Shown in pieces: positions 19,624-28,753 of a stretch of DNA of 44,962 nucleotides. The stretch is from a virus. Where the stretch lies: the IMG/VR virus record IMGVR_UViG_3300010430_000109, positions 1 through 44,962 of that record. One strand, given 5' to 3'. The position numbers and the translations under genes are program-made. Each line of letters starts with the position of its first letter. Within the stretch, counting starts at the first letter, position 1. Under the pieces are notes generated by a model. It did not search any database. It was not told where the DNA came from and saw nothing but the letters and a program-made list of their open reading frames with translations.

Positions 19624-20705
19624 TGGCTATTCCAGTTGAAATACAAGGAAGCATGACAAAAAACGGAATTTTAAGAGCTGAAGTTTATAACCCAGTAATT
19701 GAAGATAGACCGGGTGAACCGGGTTTATTAGTTTATACCAGTGAAAGATTGGTGAAATCATTTGCACCAATTCCTTTAACTAATCCTTTATTTGGAACAG
19801 CACTTAATCAAGACGGGTCTTTCAGCGGCACCCCTGATCAAGTACACAATGGTATCGACGATGTGCTTTGGACTGGAACAGAACCGAGTGGTAACAAAGT
19901 AACTTTTAGTTCCGCTGACCGTGCTTTTGCTGGGTCATTCAGTGTAAAAATCGATAATCCATCTGCTGGTGACATTTGGCAATTTGGTAAAGGATCGAAT
20001 CTAACGATAGCTAACTATTCCGCGATTACACTTAAAATTAATATTGATCGGGATTGGGGTATTGGTGATTCGGTTTCATTATACGGCTACGATACCGGTG
20101 GAGCGGTTATTGTAGGTGTTAAAGTATTAATCGAGAATTATATTGATATAACGACTTTTGACGCATGGCAACCAGTAACTATACCATTCAGTGATCTAGG
20201 ACTGTCAGGAACGATTGATGCTTTCCGAATGGAACAAGAATCGAAAACAGGGAGAGCCGCAACATGGTATTTAGACAATTTTCAGGTTGAAGAAACAAGT
20301 GCGGCGATTAATTTCAGATACAGCCCAAATGGGGATACAGTATTTCATATCACAAAAGCCCAAGTTTTCGTTGTAGTTGATGGGGTTTCCGAAAACGCAT
20401 TGCAAGCGTATGATAAATTCTATAGTTTACCTGCACTTGCGAACGGGATTGGTGCAACTATCCAAGCAGGCGGTAATATTGTTGTCAATACCGCTGAAAA
20501 TGATTTACAAGATGCGATCCAACAGCCGCAGGTTACTGTTCAAACGGGCGGCGATGGTACTAATAGCTGGATGAAGGTGTTTAGTGATATAGAATTTGCA
20601 TTGGATGGTCGAAAAAGAGATTTCATCGAATATCGAGTACAAGACGATTTAACAGGGCTTGCGGTTTATAGTGTTTGGCTCTTTGGTTGGCCTGAAACAA
20701 TTTAG
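19623..20705 (+). CDS. structural protein with jelly-roll (galactose-binding-like) domain
   Basis: A 360-residue protein. Residues 1-60 could be an attachment part; 75-222 read as one carbohydrate-binding-type jelly roll (RAFAGSFSVKID, ITLKINIDRDW, DSVSLYGYD, WQPVTIPFSDLG, AATWYLDNFQVEE, the last a typical closing strand); 228-360 form another beta-rich domain. Placed among neck genes and far from the tail fibres, it may be a virion surface fibre that binds cell or environmental glycans. This is inference from fold pattern. Confidence 0.6.
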   Translation: MAIPVEIQGSMTKNGILRAEVYNPVIEDRPGEPGLLVYTSERLVKSFAPIPLTNPLFGTALNQDGSFSGTPDQVHNGIDDVLWTGTEPSGNKVTFSSADRAFAGSFSVKIDNPSAGDIWQFGKGSNLTIANYSAITLKINIDRDWGIGDSVSLYGYDTGGAVIVGVKVLIENYIDITTFDAWQPVTIPFSDLGLSGTIDAFRMEQESKTGRAATWYLDNFQVEETSAAINFRYSPNGDTVFHITKAQVFVVVDGVSENALQAYDKFYSLPALANGIGATIQAGGNIVVNTAENDLQDAIQQPQVTVQTGGDGTNSWMKVFSDIEFALDGRKRDFIEYRVQDDLTGLAVYSVWLFGWPETI

Positions 20706-20708
20706 TTG

Positions 20709-20717
20709 TGTTATAAT
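20709..20717 (+). promoter_or_regulatory. extended -10 promoter before head-closure gene
   Basis: TGTTATAAT (20709-20717) is a perfect extended -10 (TGnTATAAT), which can work without a -35; no good -35 is present. It starts just after the previous stop and 33 bp before the next start, so it likely gives a second start for the neck and tail genes. No TTGAC operator is attached. Confidence 0.55.
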
Positions 20718-20749
20718 CACTTAATCTCAATGTTAATAGTGGTTAAATC

Positions 20750-21139
20750 ATGCCTAGATGTGTAAGACTCAAACGAAAACACCGTAAGGTTTGTGTCGGT
20801 GATCTAAACAACACTATCACTTTGCAGAATCGTGATATTACTGCGCCACAATCCGGCTTCGATGCCACTGAATCATTCACTACAAACACACTTGACGCGT
20901 GGGCAAAGATCGAAACTAGTCGAGGTGAGACTGTTTTCGATGGTGTTGATACTGAAGTTGATGTGACTCATGTATTCACAATTCGATGGTTATCCGGTAT
21001 TACTGCTGAAACTTGGATCTTGTTTGACGGTGAGAGATTCGATATCCTTGATACTCAAGACCTTGAAGAGAGGAACGAATGGTTGATAATGAAGTGCACA
21101 AATAAAGGAACGACTGCCAACGCAGCAAATGAAGCATAA
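20750..21139 (+). CDS. head closure protein (SPP1 gp16-like head-tail adaptor)
   Basis: A 129-residue protein with the head-tail joining pattern: LNNTITLQNRD near residue 20, DAWAKIET (about 51), HVFTIRWLSGITAETWILFDGERFDILDTQDLEERNEWLIMKC (about 74-115), where the I-R-W, F-D-G-E-R-F and R-N-E-W-L positions are family hallmarks. It would plug the connector once DNA is in. Basic N-terminal extension (RLKRKHRK). Confidence 0.85.
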   Translation: MPRCVRLKRKHRKVCVGDLNNTITLQNRDITAPQSGFDATESFTTNTLDAWAKIETSRGETVFDGVDTEVDVTHVFTIRWLSGITAETWILFDGERFDILDTQDLEERNEWLIMKCTNKGTTANAANEA

Positions 21140-21162
21140 AAAAAACCGCTGTTAAGCGGTCT
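21138..21162 (-). terminator. hairpin with T-run on the minus strand
   Basis: ACCGCT (21145-21150) pairs with AGCGGT (21155-21160) around GTTA. Eight A residues precede it on the + strand and no T-run follows, so it works as an intrinsic terminator only for minus-strand transcription. On the + strand it could act as a stabilising hairpin for the upstream message. No minus-strand gene is seen nearby, so it may guard against antisense transcripts. Confidence 0.5.
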
Positions 21163-21222
21163 AAAATGAGTGAGAGGTTATCTCAACCTGATATTATCAA
21201 TAACTAACGAGGTTGTCAATTA

Positions 21223-21672
21223 ATGATTGAAGAAGGCTCTAACAATCGAGAAGTGTTCCTATCTTTGGATAACATTGATGAAAATACCCGCCGTGGTATC
21301 CGTCAAGGATTTTTCAGGCTTGGTCGATTAATGGAGGTTAATCTCAAAAGAGAATTGATGAAAAAGAATAAAACTGGTCGCATTTATCGAAACGGTCGAA
21401 CTAAGACCGGTCGAAAGCGTCGACATCGTGCATCGGCACCAGGTGAAACACCTGCTAACAGATCTGGTAATTATCGACGAAATGTTGGTTATCAGATCAG
21501 AGGTTCGGAAAATATGCAATTTGGTGTTAGAGAAGGTGCTCCTTACGCTGAGTTTTTAGAAGAAGGTACTAGTAGAATGGATCCTCGACCCGGTGTTGGT
21601 AATACCGTGAAAGATACTGAAAAGGATGCCCAAAATTTCTTTGATTCAGCTTTGGCGACAGAACTAACATGA
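21223..21672 (+). CDS. tail completion / neck protein (HK97 gp10-like)
   Basis: A 149-residue, strongly basic protein. Blocks typical of HK97 gp10 are present: a long N-terminal helix (RRGIRQGFFRLGRLMEVNLKRELMK), HRASAPGETPANRSGNYRRNV (about 70-90), and PYAEFLEEGTSRMDPRP (about 107-123). It joins tail terminator to head closure. ATGA overlap with the next gene. Confidence 0.88.
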   Translation: MIEEGSNNREVFLSLDNIDENTRRGIRQGFFRLGRLMEVNLKRELMKKNKTGRIYRNGRTKTGRKRRHRASAPGETPANRSGNYRRNVGYQIRGSENMQFGVREGAPYAEFLEEGTSRMDPRPGVGNTVKDTEKDAQNFFDSALATELT

Positions 21673-22757
21673 AGACAACAGACATAATCGGTCAATTGCA
21701 AGCCGTACTTCCCCAGGAAACGGACTTGTTCAGTTCTACCATAAGTGTAACGAGCATCACGCCATCGGGTACAACAGCCACGGTGGTTACTTCAGCGGTA
21801 CATGGTTTATCAGTTGGTAACTCTGTCGCAATCAGTGGAAGTGAATCACCCGTTGGTATCACAAGTATCACCAGGGTGAGTACTTTGGTAACGGTTGTTA
21901 CTACTACCGATCATGATATTACCGAAGGATTTCACCCAACCGTGACATTATCCGGTGCAAACGAAGCAGAATTTAACGGGACGTTCAATCTTAACACTGC
22001 TGTGAATCGTCGAACTTTTACGTTTATCGTTGCTGATTCTGGCCCAACAACCGGTACAGGTACAATGTTACTTGAAGATCCAGGTGATCCTATTGGGTTC
22101 AATGGGTTATTCACAGTCGACACTGTACCGACAACAACATCATTCACTTACACGTTAGGTAAAACATTAACGGTTCCCGCAGATGGAACTATACTCATGC
22201 ACTCATCGTTGAGAGTAACTGGCGCAGCAACGGTCGAACGAGCTGTATCAATGTACACCAAACAATCAACACAAAGCGACATGTGGGCCTTTGTGGTTCT
22301 TGACGATGGTGTCGTCTCGAAAGATCGAACTTCTAGAAATGATGCTTTATCATCAATAGGTCCAGGTGGAGACAGACGACAACAGTTTATTCAAAACGCG
22401 TCAGTGTATGTTTTCGTTAAGTCGACCAATGATTTATCAGGTAGATCTTCGCGTGATTTGATGGTTGATGTACGTGCTCTTTTACTTAAGGCGCTAATTG
22501 GTGTAAAATTCACTAGTGATTTAAATGCACAAGATGGATCAGGTATGATTTACGGCGGTGACGGTGTAGAAATTTACGATAATGCAATCTATGTACATCG
22601 CTTTGAATTTCAATTACTGACTAGCATCACGAATAGTGATACAGTAGACCCAGGTTTAAATGTTGCGTTTAGAGATGTTAATGTTACGATATTAACAACA
22701 CTCGGAACTGAAGAGTTAACCGCTGATATAGATTTAGACGATGAACCGCTACCATGA
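21669..22757 (+). CDS. tail terminator protein with nested beta-domain insertion
   Basis: A 362-residue protein. Residues 1-25 and 190-345 give the terminator fold (VSMYTKQSTQSDMWAFVVL, DLMVDVRALLLKALIG, VYVHRFEFQLLTSI). Residues 27-180 are an insertion built of two copies of a beta-unit also found in baseplate J (31241): copy 1 is split (27-60 and 138-180) and copy 2 (64-136; SITRV...SGANEAEFNGTF) lies inside it. The terminator normally caps the tail tube and sheath below the head; the insert should project outward. Most family members are half this length. Confidence 0.75.
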   Translation: MKTTDIIGQLQAVLPQETDLFSSTISVTSITPSGTTATVVTSAVHGLSVGNSVAISGSESPVGITSITRVSTLVTVVTTTDHDITEGFHPTVTLSGANEAEFNGTFNLNTAVNRRTFTFIVADSGPTTGTGTMLLEDPGDPIGFNGLFTVDTVPTTTSFTYTLGKTLTVPADGTILMHSSLRVTGAATVERAVSMYTKQSTQSDMWAFVVLDDGVVSKDRTSRNDALSSIGPGGDRRQQFIQNASVYVFVKSTNDLSGRSSRDLMVDVRALLLKALIGVKFTSDLNAQDGSGMIYGGDGVEIYDNAIYVHRFEFQLLTSITNSDTVDPGLNVAFRDVNVTILTTLGTEELTADIDLDDEPLP

Positions 22758-22766
22758 GATTAAAAT

Positions 22767-22982
22767 ATGTGTAAATGTGAAAAGTTGAAAATTAAGGTGA
22801 ATAAAACGGTTGGCACCTACAAGAAAGGGACTATTGTCACCGTTGATGCTGTTGACGGTGTACCATTATCCAAATTTTGGCGAGACAGAATTAAAGATTC
22901 AACTATTGACAGTTGTGTTTCTATCATTCCTAAGCGAGTGAAAAAATCAACTATTGACAAAACTAAGGAGACAGATCGATGA
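22767..22982 (+). CDS. DUF2635-like protein (Mu gp38-like position)
   Basis: A 71-residue basic protein between tail terminator and sheath, the place of Mu gp38/DUF2635 proteins. The block GVPLSKFWRDRIKDS fits the VP-x-x-x-Y/F-W-x-R-R-x-K-D-G pattern of that family; the C-terminus has two copies of STID. C2 and C4 (MCKCEK) give an unusual start. Its role in tail assembly is not established in the family. Confidence 0.6.
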   Translation: MCKCEKLKIKVNKTVGTYKKGTIVTVDAVDGVPLSKFWRDRIKDSTIDSCVSIIPKRVKKSTIDKTKETDR

Positions 22983-24538
22983 CTACACAGTCAAACCCCA
23001 ATGTAACGGTTAACATTGTTAGTGCGGTTACCACCGTAGCTAATGAACCGCAGAAAGTGCTTTTCATCGGTCAAAAACTTGCCGCTGGAACCGCGACCGC
23101 TGGTGAACTCCAAGAAGGTATTCAAAACGATAATTCGTGGGATACTCTTTTCGGTGCTGATTCAATGCTTGCAGCAATGATTCGATCAGCAAGATTACTC
23201 AATCAGAAAACTCAATTCGATGCAATCGCGCTAGATGATGATGGTAGTGCTGTTGATGCTACCGGTACTATTACGGTTGTTGGTACTTCAACGGAAGTAG
23301 GAACATTGGAGGTGATTGTTGGTTCTGAACAAAATCATAAAGTTTCTGTAGCTGTTGCGTCAGGTGATACACCAACAGTTATAGCGGCTTCAATTGTCAC
23401 AGCTGTCAATGCTAGTGATAATGTTCCGGTTCTCGCTTCAAGTTCAGTCGGTGTCGTGACATTCACGGCTTTAAACGGTGGGACATACGGTAATACATTC
23501 GGAATCGAAGTTATAGGCAGTGTCGCAGGTGTTACAGGTACAGCAGTTGTGGCAATGGCATCAGGTGCAAACGACCCAACGTTGACTAACGTGTTTGATG
23601 TCGTTGGTGATACTCGTTACCAAGGTGTTGTTTGGCCTTACGCCGATGACACAACTGTTGTTCGAACGTTCTTAGACGGTCGATTCAATGTTGATAACGA
23701 TGTTTTAGATGGTGTTGCATTCACATCTAAAACTGACACTTTAGCGAATTTAACATCTACTTACGGTGCTTTAAACAGTCAATCGTTACTCGTAGACGGT
23801 GATAGAACAATCACTGAAACTAATTACAAAGGCCCATCGGTGATAGAAATTCCCGCAGTAAAAGCGGCAATGACTGCATCACTTCGAGGACTACGATTAA
23901 CATCAGGCGCTAGTATTGCCGATATTGTTATCAGCCGAGCCGGTGGATTAGATGCTTTCGGTGGACCAGCTTTAGCAAGTAAGCCGTATTTCAATACTCC
24001 GATGCGATTGATTCCGGTGACTCGGAAAAGTCGAGGTTGGACATTGACCGAAATCGATACTTTGAACGGTGTTACAACTGGTGTATCAACCATGGGTAAC
24101 AATCGAGCGGGTAATCAAGTCATACTTGGCGAACAAGTCACAACCTATAAAACCGATTCGGCGGGCAACCCTGATGTTAGTTTTAAATTCCTCAACTATG
24201 TGGATACTGCGAGCGGAGCACGAGAATTCTTTGTTAATCAATATCGTGCTACGTATGCTCAAACGCGTTTGACAGAGGGTGATTTGATTCCTGGGCGTGA
24301 TATGGCTAATCAAGCGAAAATTGAAGCTGACACGATGGGGTTTTATAACACATTGTCTGGTCCAGATTACGTGTTAACTCAATCGGGTGAAACGGCTAGA
24401 ACGTTTTTTCTCAATAATTTAATCGTGAGTTTAGACCTTGCGACGGGAACCGTAACAATCGATATGGGAACCCCGCTTGTTACTCAGTTAAGAAACTTAT
24501 TCGCAACAATGCGGATCGTATTTAGCACAGAAGGCTAG
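22979..24538 (+). CDS. tail sheath protein (Mu gpL-like)
   Basis: A 519-residue protein. Mu-type sheath blocks: PQKVLFIGQKLAAGTATAGEL (24-44), FGADSMLAAMIRSAR (59-73), a variable beta domain at about 85-200, RYQGVVWPY (about 214), the C-terminal handshake domain with TYKTDSAGNPD (about 381-391), FLNYVDTASGAREFFVNQYRATYAQTRLTEGD and the last strands. It forms the contractile sheath around the tube. The next genes (tube, chaperone, tape measure) confirm the call. Confidence 0.95.
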   Translation: MTTQSNPNVTVNIVSAVTTVANEPQKVLFIGQKLAAGTATAGELQEGIQNDNSWDTLFGADSMLAAMIRSARLLNQKTQFDAIALDDDGSAVDATGTITVVGTSTEVGTLEVIVGSEQNHKVSVAVASGDTPTVIAASIVTAVNASDNVPVLASSSVGVVTFTALNGGTYGNTFGIEVIGSVAGVTGTAVVAMASGANDPTLTNVFDVVGDTRYQGVVWPYADDTTVVRTFLDGRFNVDNDVLDGVAFTSKTDTLANLTSTYGALNSQSLLVDGDRTITETNYKGPSVIEIPAVKAAMTASLRGLRLTSGASIADIVISRAGGLDAFGGPALASKPYFNTPMRLIPVTRKSRGWTLTEIDTLNGVTTGVSTMGNNRAGNQVILGEQVTTYKTDSAGNPDVSFKFLNYVDTASGAREFFVNQYRATYAQTRLTEGDLIPGRDMANQAKIEADTMGFYNTLSGPDYVLTQSGETARTFFLNNLIVSLDLATGTVTIDMGTPLVTQLRNLFATMRIVFSTEG

Positions 24539-24549
24539 GAGAGAAACCA

Positions 24550-24954
24550 ATGGCGACAGTAATAGCGAATCCCCAGGTGATTGTGAATAACATTCCACAG
24601 GCGATTAAACCTAATTCTTTATCCTTCACCGAAGGATTCGGAGAACAAATATTAAGAGCAGCGTCAGCGGGTGGTAAATCCGTTGTTCAAATACTTGCTG
24701 ATAACGTCGAAGATAATTTTTCGGATGTTAAATTCTCTTTAGATAACACTATTGATAACATTGAAACAGCGCGTGTTTGGAAATCACAACCGGGTCAAAA
24801 CGGAATTGTGGTTACTGGCACCGTTACCGATGGGAGTACAACTACGAATTTTAGACGAGTGTTTAACAACGCGTCTCTAATGAATAACTATGATGTAAAT
24901 CTTGGTTCAGATGTATCTATTGATTTAGAGTTTAGATCTGACCCAGCACAGTAA
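24550..24954 (+). CDS. tail tube protein (Mu gpM-like)
   Basis: A 134-residue protein directly after the sheath with its own strong ribosome site (GGAGAGAAA). Tube-like pattern: PQVIVNNIPQAIKPNSLSFTEGFGEQ at the start, a hydrophobic hairpin, and FRRVFNNASLMNNYDVNLGSDVSIDLEFRSDP at the end, matching the N-x-x-x-L-x-x-x-Y pattern of Mu gpM. Hexameric rings stack to make the inner tube. High expression is expected. Confidence 0.85.
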   Translation: MATVIANPQVIVNNIPQAIKPNSLSFTEGFGEQILRAASAGGKSVVQILADNVEDNFSDVKFSLDNTIDNIETARVWKSQPGQNGIVVTGTVTDGSTTTNFRRVFNNASLMNNYDVNLGSDVSIDLEFRSDPAQ

Positions 24955-24979
24955 TTTCAATCAACAATAGGCGAAAGGT

Positions 24980-25420
24980 ATGAATCAGATCCAATTCACG
25001 CTAACAAAGCCCGTCAAATTCTCATTCGAAGGTGAGGACACTGACGGGACGTTCATAACATTAACAGAACCATCCATCAAACAATTAAAGTATGTTTCCG
25101 CTTTTAAAAAAGCGTTCTTCCAATGTGCCGAAAAAGCATCAAGCGGTTCTGATGTAGATCAAGTTAAAGATCCTAACGATAAAGAAAAGGTCACTAGTGA
25201 AATCATAATGGCGCTTTTATATGCTCATTATCCTGACATGGAACAATTATTCGCAATATCTAAAAAATTATTTATGTCGGTGGGTATCGCACAGGTTGAA
25301 GGTATTGCGGATTTTAATCAATCCGTTTACGATACTATGTCGATTGCTGATTTTGAAAATATGATCGGTACATATTTAGTAAATTTTATTCTACAATCTG
25401 CGCTGAACCAAGGGAATTAA
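24980..25420 (+). CDS. tail assembly chaperone, short form (Mu gp41 position)
   Basis: A 146-residue acidic protein between tube and tape measure. It starts MNQIQFTLTKPVKFSFEGEDTDGTFITL, a beta start typical of tail chaperones, followed by a helical bundle. It binds the tape measure before tube assembly and is absent from virions. Its final codons hold a slippery heptamer at 25381-25387 (A AAT TTT), through which a fraction of ribosomes would shift -1 to make a longer form ending at 25566. Confidence 0.85.
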   Translation: MNQIQFTLTKPVKFSFEGEDTDGTFITLTEPSIKQLKYVSAFKKAFFQCAEKASSGSDVDQVKDPNDKEKVTSEIIMALLYAHYPDMEQLFAISKKLFMSVGIAQVEGIADFNQSVYDTMSIADFENMIGTYLVNFILQSALNQGN

Positions 25421-25566
25421 GGTATCAAGCAAGGATTGTTGTTCGATTTTTTAAGGGAGGGGAAAACGTCGAGCGGTTGGAAAATATGACTGTATCCGAA
25501 TTTAACGAAGTGGTAATTGATGTTAACCGGATACAGGATTCAGAAAAAAGGGCGGCATCAAAGTAA
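25387..25566 (+). CDS. -1 frameshift extension of the tail assembly chaperone (long form)
   Basis: In the -1 frame, open from 25357, a 59-residue extension follows A AAT TTT (25381-25387) and runs past the short-form stop to TAA 25564-25566. It reads as protein: RELRYQARIVVRFFKGGENV then ERLENMTVSEFNEVVIDVNRI, like the T part of gpGT-type chaperones. No start codon with a ribosome site opens this frame, so it can only be made by frameshifting from 24980. Such -1 shifts between G and T are conserved in tailed phages. The stop overlaps the tape measure start (TAATG). Confidence 0.8.
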   Translation, partial: YSTICAEPRELRYQARIVVRFFKGGENVERLENMTVSEFNEVVIDVNRIQDSEKRAASK

Positions 25567-27782
25567 TGGCTTTTAATGTATCTTACAATTTTATCGCTAG
25601 TAATCAATTCAGTGGTGTTGCTAAACAGATAAAAAAATCCACTGACCGCGTTAGAAAAGCAGTCAAATCAACAGGTAAACAGTTGGCTATTACCGACGGT
25701 GTAACTAAACGTGTCGGTAAGTCGATGAAATCTAGTTTCGCTAAGGTGTCTAAGGCCGGAATAAAATCATCTAAGATTTTAAACAAAGCCCATCAATCAA
25801 CAGGTAGACAATTAGTCAAAGTTAAAAATATTGCTAACACAACAACCGCGTCCGTTGATGCTGATTTTAAAAATACCGCTTCTGTAAGTGCTAGAACGTT
25901 TCGAAAAATCAATCGATTCATCAACTCATCCAGGAAGACATTAGAGAAATTTAAAAACACTAGAGCTTTCACGGGGATGCGTGCTAAAGTTCGCGCACTC
26001 GAACGGAGTTTTAAACGCCTCGGTAAAACGATTCGTAAGTCAATGAGTCAGTCCGGTAAAGGTTTTAGAAATCTTGTCGTGGGTGCTGGTGTAATCACCG
26101 GCCTAGTGAAAGCAACGCGTGTTGGTGCTGATTTCCAAGATTCATTGGCTGATTTATCGGCTATCACAGGTGCCACTGGTAAAGATTTATCTTTGTTGAC
26201 CGATGAAACATTGCGTTTAGCTAAAGGTTCAGCCACCGCTCAGACAGAAGTTGCCGCAGCAATCAAGGTTGTTGGTTCTCAGAAATCAGAATTGTTAAGT
26301 AATATCCCCGCGCTGATATCTGTTACCGATAAAGTTCTTTTACTTAAAAACGCCGCAGGTATCGATCTTGCCGATGCTGCAAATATTGCTACTACATCAA
26401 TGAACATCTTTGGTGCAAAGGCTAGTGAAGTAGGTAAGTTTGTTGACATTATGGCGCAAGGTTCGGTTGTGGGTGCTTCTTCAATCGCTGAAACAGGTGA
26501 AGCGATTATTATCGCCGGTGGTGCAGCTCGTAGTGCTGGTCTTAGTTTTAAAGATTTGAATGTGCTACTGCAAACCACATCTAGAGGTGGTTTTACAGCC
26601 GCCCGAGCAGGTACAGCATTGAATTCCATACTTGGTCGATTACAGCGAGGTAAGAAAGGAGTGTTCGCTGGCGTTGATTTCGAGAAAGCAAATCTCCAAC
26701 AAGTATTTGTTGACATTAAAAAAACAATGGATGCTTTCCCAGATTCAGTTAAACGTGCACAATTTGCTACTGAGTTATTTGGTGAAGAACATCAGAAAGT
26801 TGGTTTCGCACTACTTAATAATGTTGAATTGATAGGTAAATTCGGTAGGTCAATAACTAAATCAGGCGTTGCTCAAAAGCAAGCAGAGTTAAGATTAGGT
26901 ACATTTAATTCAAAAATGAGAAAGCTTGGTGTAATCATCAAAGATAAAATCATCAGGTTGTTTCAACGACTTGAGCCGATGCTTACTAGTTTAGCTGTTA
27001 AGTTTGGAAAGTGGATTGATTCAATAACACCTGAGCAAATTAATAAATTTGCTAAAGATTTAAAAGTATTCGTCAATGATGCTGTTGTGATGGGTAAACA
27101 AATAGCTCAAGTGTTTAAAGAAGCATTCACGGGGGAAGGGTTGAAAGAACTGAATTCAGATCTTCGTAATATTGCATCAGTATTAGGTGTAATTGTGGAT
27201 ACTGGATCAATGGTTGCATCAGTTTTTAAAGGTGTCGGTACTGGAATTGGTGAAGGTGTTGCTAAAATAACAACTGGTAACATATTTAATCAAGACCTTG
27301 ACACATCGATCCGTGATGCTTTTTCAATCGACGGTAGATTATTCGGTATTGGTGAAAAGGTAGCACCAGCAATTAAATCTGTGGCACCTAAAGCACCAGT
27401 TGCACCTAAAGTGGTTGCACCAACTGTACCTAATACGAAAATTGTTCAATTATTCCCTGATTTATTCCCGTCAATCAGTGATGCGTTATCTTCCATACAA
27501 TCACCTGTTGTCGCACCGGCAACAATAGTGAATGATTTATCCCCGCCTACATTGAATAACGTGGTATCACCTACATTATTGAACAATGTGATGCCCGCAG
27601 TGATTAAACCAACTGTACCAACACCTGTTACCGGACCAATTGTTGACGCGGTAGGTGATTCCAAATCAACAATCGATATCAATATCAACGCACCCAGGGA
27701 TACCGTTCGAAGCGTTCAAACTAGAGATGTGGGTGTTGGTAAAAAACTTAACGTCGGTGTGAACATGAAGGAGGCTGTATAA
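25566..27782 (+). CDS. tape measure protein
   Basis: A 738-residue protein. Residues 1-165 are basic and helical; 180-420 form the TP901-type tape-measure core (DFQDSLADLSAITGATGKDLSLL, then a long Ala-rich helix region with FKDLNVLLQTTSRGG and SILGRLQRG); 470-620 are helices and short hydrophobic parts; 625-720 are Pro/Val/Ala-rich low complexity. At about 0.15 nm per residue the tail would be near 110 nm. It occupies the tube lumen and may form a channel in the host membrane. Confidence 0.93.
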   Translation: MAFNVSYNFIASNQFSGVAKQIKKSTDRVRKAVKSTGKQLAITDGVTKRVGKSMKSSFAKVSKAGIKSSKILNKAHQSTGRQLVKVKNIANTTTASVDADFKNTASVSARTFRKINRFINSSRKTLEKFKNTRAFTGMRAKVRALERSFKRLGKTIRKSMSQSGKGFRNLVVGAGVITGLVKATRVGADFQDSLADLSAITGATGKDLSLLTDETLRLAKGSATAQTEVAAAIKVVGSQKSELLSNIPALISVTDKVLLLKNAAGIDLADAANIATTSMNIFGAKASEVGKFVDIMAQGSVVGASSIAETGEAIIIAGGAARSAGLSFKDLNVLLQTTSRGGFTAARAGTALNSILGRLQRGKKGVFAGVDFEKANLQQVFVDIKKTMDAFPDSVKRAQFATELFGEEHQKVGFALLNNVELIGKFGRSITKSGVAQKQAELRLGTFNSKMRKLGVIIKDKIIRLFQRLEPMLTSLAVKFGKWIDSITPEQINKFAKDLKVFVNDAVVMGKQIAQVFKEAFTGEGLKELNSDLRNIASVLGVIVDTGSMVASVFKGVGTGIGEGVAKITTGNIFNQDLDTSIRDAFSIDGRLFGIGEKVAPAIKSVAPKAPVAPKVVAPTVPNTKIVQLFPDLFPSISDALSSIQSPVVAPATIVNDLSPPTLNNVVSPTLLNNVMPAVIKPTVPTPVTGPIVDAVGDSKSTIDININAPRDTVRSVQTRDVGVGKKLNVGVNMKEAV

Positions 27783-28753
27783 TGTCCGTATTAACATTGT
27801 TAGATGATTTACAATCTGCATCATATAAAGGTGCTGGATTTTTAGTCAACGTCATGTCAACTAGCGGTGGAAGAAAACACGCTTTACATGAGTACCCAAA
27901 TTCCAATATTCAAAATATTGAGGATCTAGGGCTTAAACCCCGCGATTATAAAATTAATGCGATCATTAATGAACCAAATTACAAATTCAAACGAGATGAC
28001 CTACTTGAAAAATTAGAATCAGGTGGTCCAGGTATATTGATTCATCCGACTTTTGGTCGTATTGAAAACATGGTTGCTGTCAGTTGGACTATGATCGAAG
28101 ATTTGAAAAAAGCTGGTGATCTAACTGTTGTTATTGATTTCAAACCTTCGAATAGTTCAGGGTTGCCGGTTGAGACTGCTAATACTTTAAGCATCATTAA
28201 AGAAAGAGAGACTAATATATTTAATAGTATTACTGAAGATATTGGCGAATTATTCGATGTGACTAACGCGTTCACTGGTAATTTCAGATCTGCACAAGAT
28301 AAACTGAATCAATTTGTGTTAGCTGTTACCAATAACACAAGCACTTTGACATCAACGACCGGAACTATTAATAATTTCAATCAAACAGTAAGTAATTTTC
28401 AATCGAATATCAACACTTACATAAATCAACCGTTGCTGTTGGCTGATGGAATCGAGGCAATATTTACAGCTATGCCCGATTTATATGAAGATGCTGAAAG
28501 TCAATTTTCAGTACAGTCTTTATTTTTCGGATTCGGTGATGATGATATTGAAATCCCCCAAAACACTGTTGGTAGAATCGAGAGAAAAAATAACAATGAC
28601 ATCATTAATAGTGCCGTACAAGGATACGCAGTAGCTCAGGCATACACATCATCGGCGCAAATACCACTTAACACAACTGAAGAAATTGAAAATGTTGAAA
28701 ACACACTAGAATCTGGTTTTCAATTAGTTAAAGATTCAGGTCAATTATCATGA
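27782..28753 (+). CDS. tail/DNA circularisation protein, N-terminal part (Mu gpN-like)
   Basis: A 323-residue protein with the COG4228 start: ASYKGAGFLVNVMSTSGGRKHALHEYPN (13-40), DLGLKPRDYKINAIINEPNYKFKRDDLLEKLESGGPGILIHPTFG (49-93), MVAVSWTMIEDLKKAGDLTVVIDF. This domain sits at the hub-tube border of the baseplate. The rest is helical. It is shorter than Mu gpN, and the missing C-terminal part appears to be the next gene, so the ancestral gene has been split or the two were never fused. Confidence 0.85.
   Translation: MSVLTLLDDLQSASYKGAGFLVNVMSTSGGRKHALHEYPNSNIQNIEDLGLKPRDYKINAIINEPNYKFKRDDLLEKLESGGPGILIHPTFGRIENMVAVSWTMIEDLKKAGDLTVVIDFKPSNSSGLPVETANTLSIIKERETNIFNSITEDIGELFDVTNAFTGNFRSAQDKLNQFVLAVTNNTSTLTSTTGTINNFNQTVSNFQSNINTYINQPLLLADGIEAIFTAMPDLYEDAESQFSVQSLFFGFGDDDIEIPQNTVGRIERKNNNDIINSAVQGYAVAQAYTSSAQIPLNTTEEIENVENTLESGFQLVKDSGQLS

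Noticed and set aside
26279-26716. 145-codon minus-strand ORF in the tape measure gene
   Set aside because: It lies antisense to the conserved tape-measure core and has no ribosome site or context.
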